From an uncultured Flavobacteriales bacterium (lineage in GTDB: Bacteria > Bacteroidota > Bacteroidia > Flavobacteriales > Crocinitomicaceae): 11,171 nucleotides of DNA. Within the stretch, counting starts at the first letter, position 1; each line of letters begins with the position of its first letter. The stretch spans positions 1 through 11,171 of the forward strand of contig CAMLDR010000141.1 in assembly GCA_946478775.1 (NCBI GenBank). The letters are read 5' to 3'. This document shows, piece by piece, positions 11,118 through 11,171 of the stretch. The position numbers and the translations under genes are program-made. Under the pieces are notes generated by a model. It did no database searches. It saw only the letters and a list, made by a program, of their open reading frames with translations, and was not told where the DNA came from.

Positions 11118-11171
11118 TGACCCCGGAGGGATTCTAACCCCCAACCCTCAGAGCCGAAATCTGATGCGCTA
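11118..11171 (-). tRNA. tRNA-Arg (anticodon UCG), 3' part; 5' end outside window
   Basis: Read on the minus strand, the 54 visible bases run from the end of the D-arm (TAGCGCA) to the discriminator A at 11118. The anticodon stem TCAGA/TCTGA is perfect around the 7-base loop TTTCGGC, giving anticodon TCG (11155-11157). The 5-base variable loop is GGGTT. The T-stem GGGGG/CCCTC pairs fully with one G-U. The acceptor 3' strand is CGGGGTC. CCA is not encoded. The T-loop is TTAGAAT, so the near-universal C56 is A (11135). This may be a sequence error, a natural variant or a sign of decay. The missing 5' half prevents checking the acceptor stem and the partner G19. Confidence 0.85.

Overview
The window comes from the chromosome of a member of the Bacteroidota, most likely order Flavobacteriales. 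The signs are a type IX secretion C-terminal sorting domain, two outer-membrane barrels with an N-terminal carboxypeptidase-regulatory-like domain, a PepSY-like lipoprotein, TAnnTTTG promoter elements and a tRNA without an encoded CCA. I cannot fix the genus; a Fluviicola-like (Crocinitomicaceae) source is only a guess. No CRISPR array, complete transposase or recombinase gene was seen.

Layout. 1-542 is the 3' end of a T9SS-secreted protein, visibly richer in G+C than what follows. 543-945 is non-coding with a long hairpin. 946-1832 (minus strand) holds a lipoprotein resembling DUF4844 and a small membrane protein, probably one transcription unit. 1833-2307 is a divergent intergenic region with two large hairpins and a 29-codon conserved mini-ORF or coding tail. 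2308-7172 is a four-gene unit: OmpR-family response regulator, sensor kinase, tandem PepSY-like lipoprotein and outer-membrane barrel protein. 7173-7599 carries three stacked hairpins and a second copy of the 29-codon element. 7600-10955 is a second unit: a cysteine-rich exported protein (DUF6660-like), a TonB-dependent receptor and an HMA-like/CDF-like cation transporter. 10956-11171 repeats the hairpin arrangement and ends in the 3' part of a tRNA-Arg (anticodon UCG) on the minus strand.

How it fits together. In unit 1 the kinase and regulator probably sense an envelope condition and control both themselves and the lipoprotein/barrel pair. Near-identical 11-bp-spaced direct repeats (TTCAGAAT-N3-TTCRGAAK) lie just upstream of the regulator and again upstream of the lipoprotein gene, with the same distance to the -7 box. 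Unit 2 looks like a metal-handling module, with a receptor in the outer membrane, a thiol-rich exported protein and a transporter in the inner membrane; the metal is not identifiable from sequence.

The most unusual aspect is modularity. Both units are bounded by the same kind of junction, a long perfect hairpin followed within about 8 nt by GTGACC. The same GTGACC forms the 3' end of the tRNA-Arg at the right edge. At the two inner junctions it begins a 90-nt element of identical length whose differences fall mostly at third codon positions. This suggests cassettes stacked beside a tRNA gene, or remnants of a mobile or duplicated unit.
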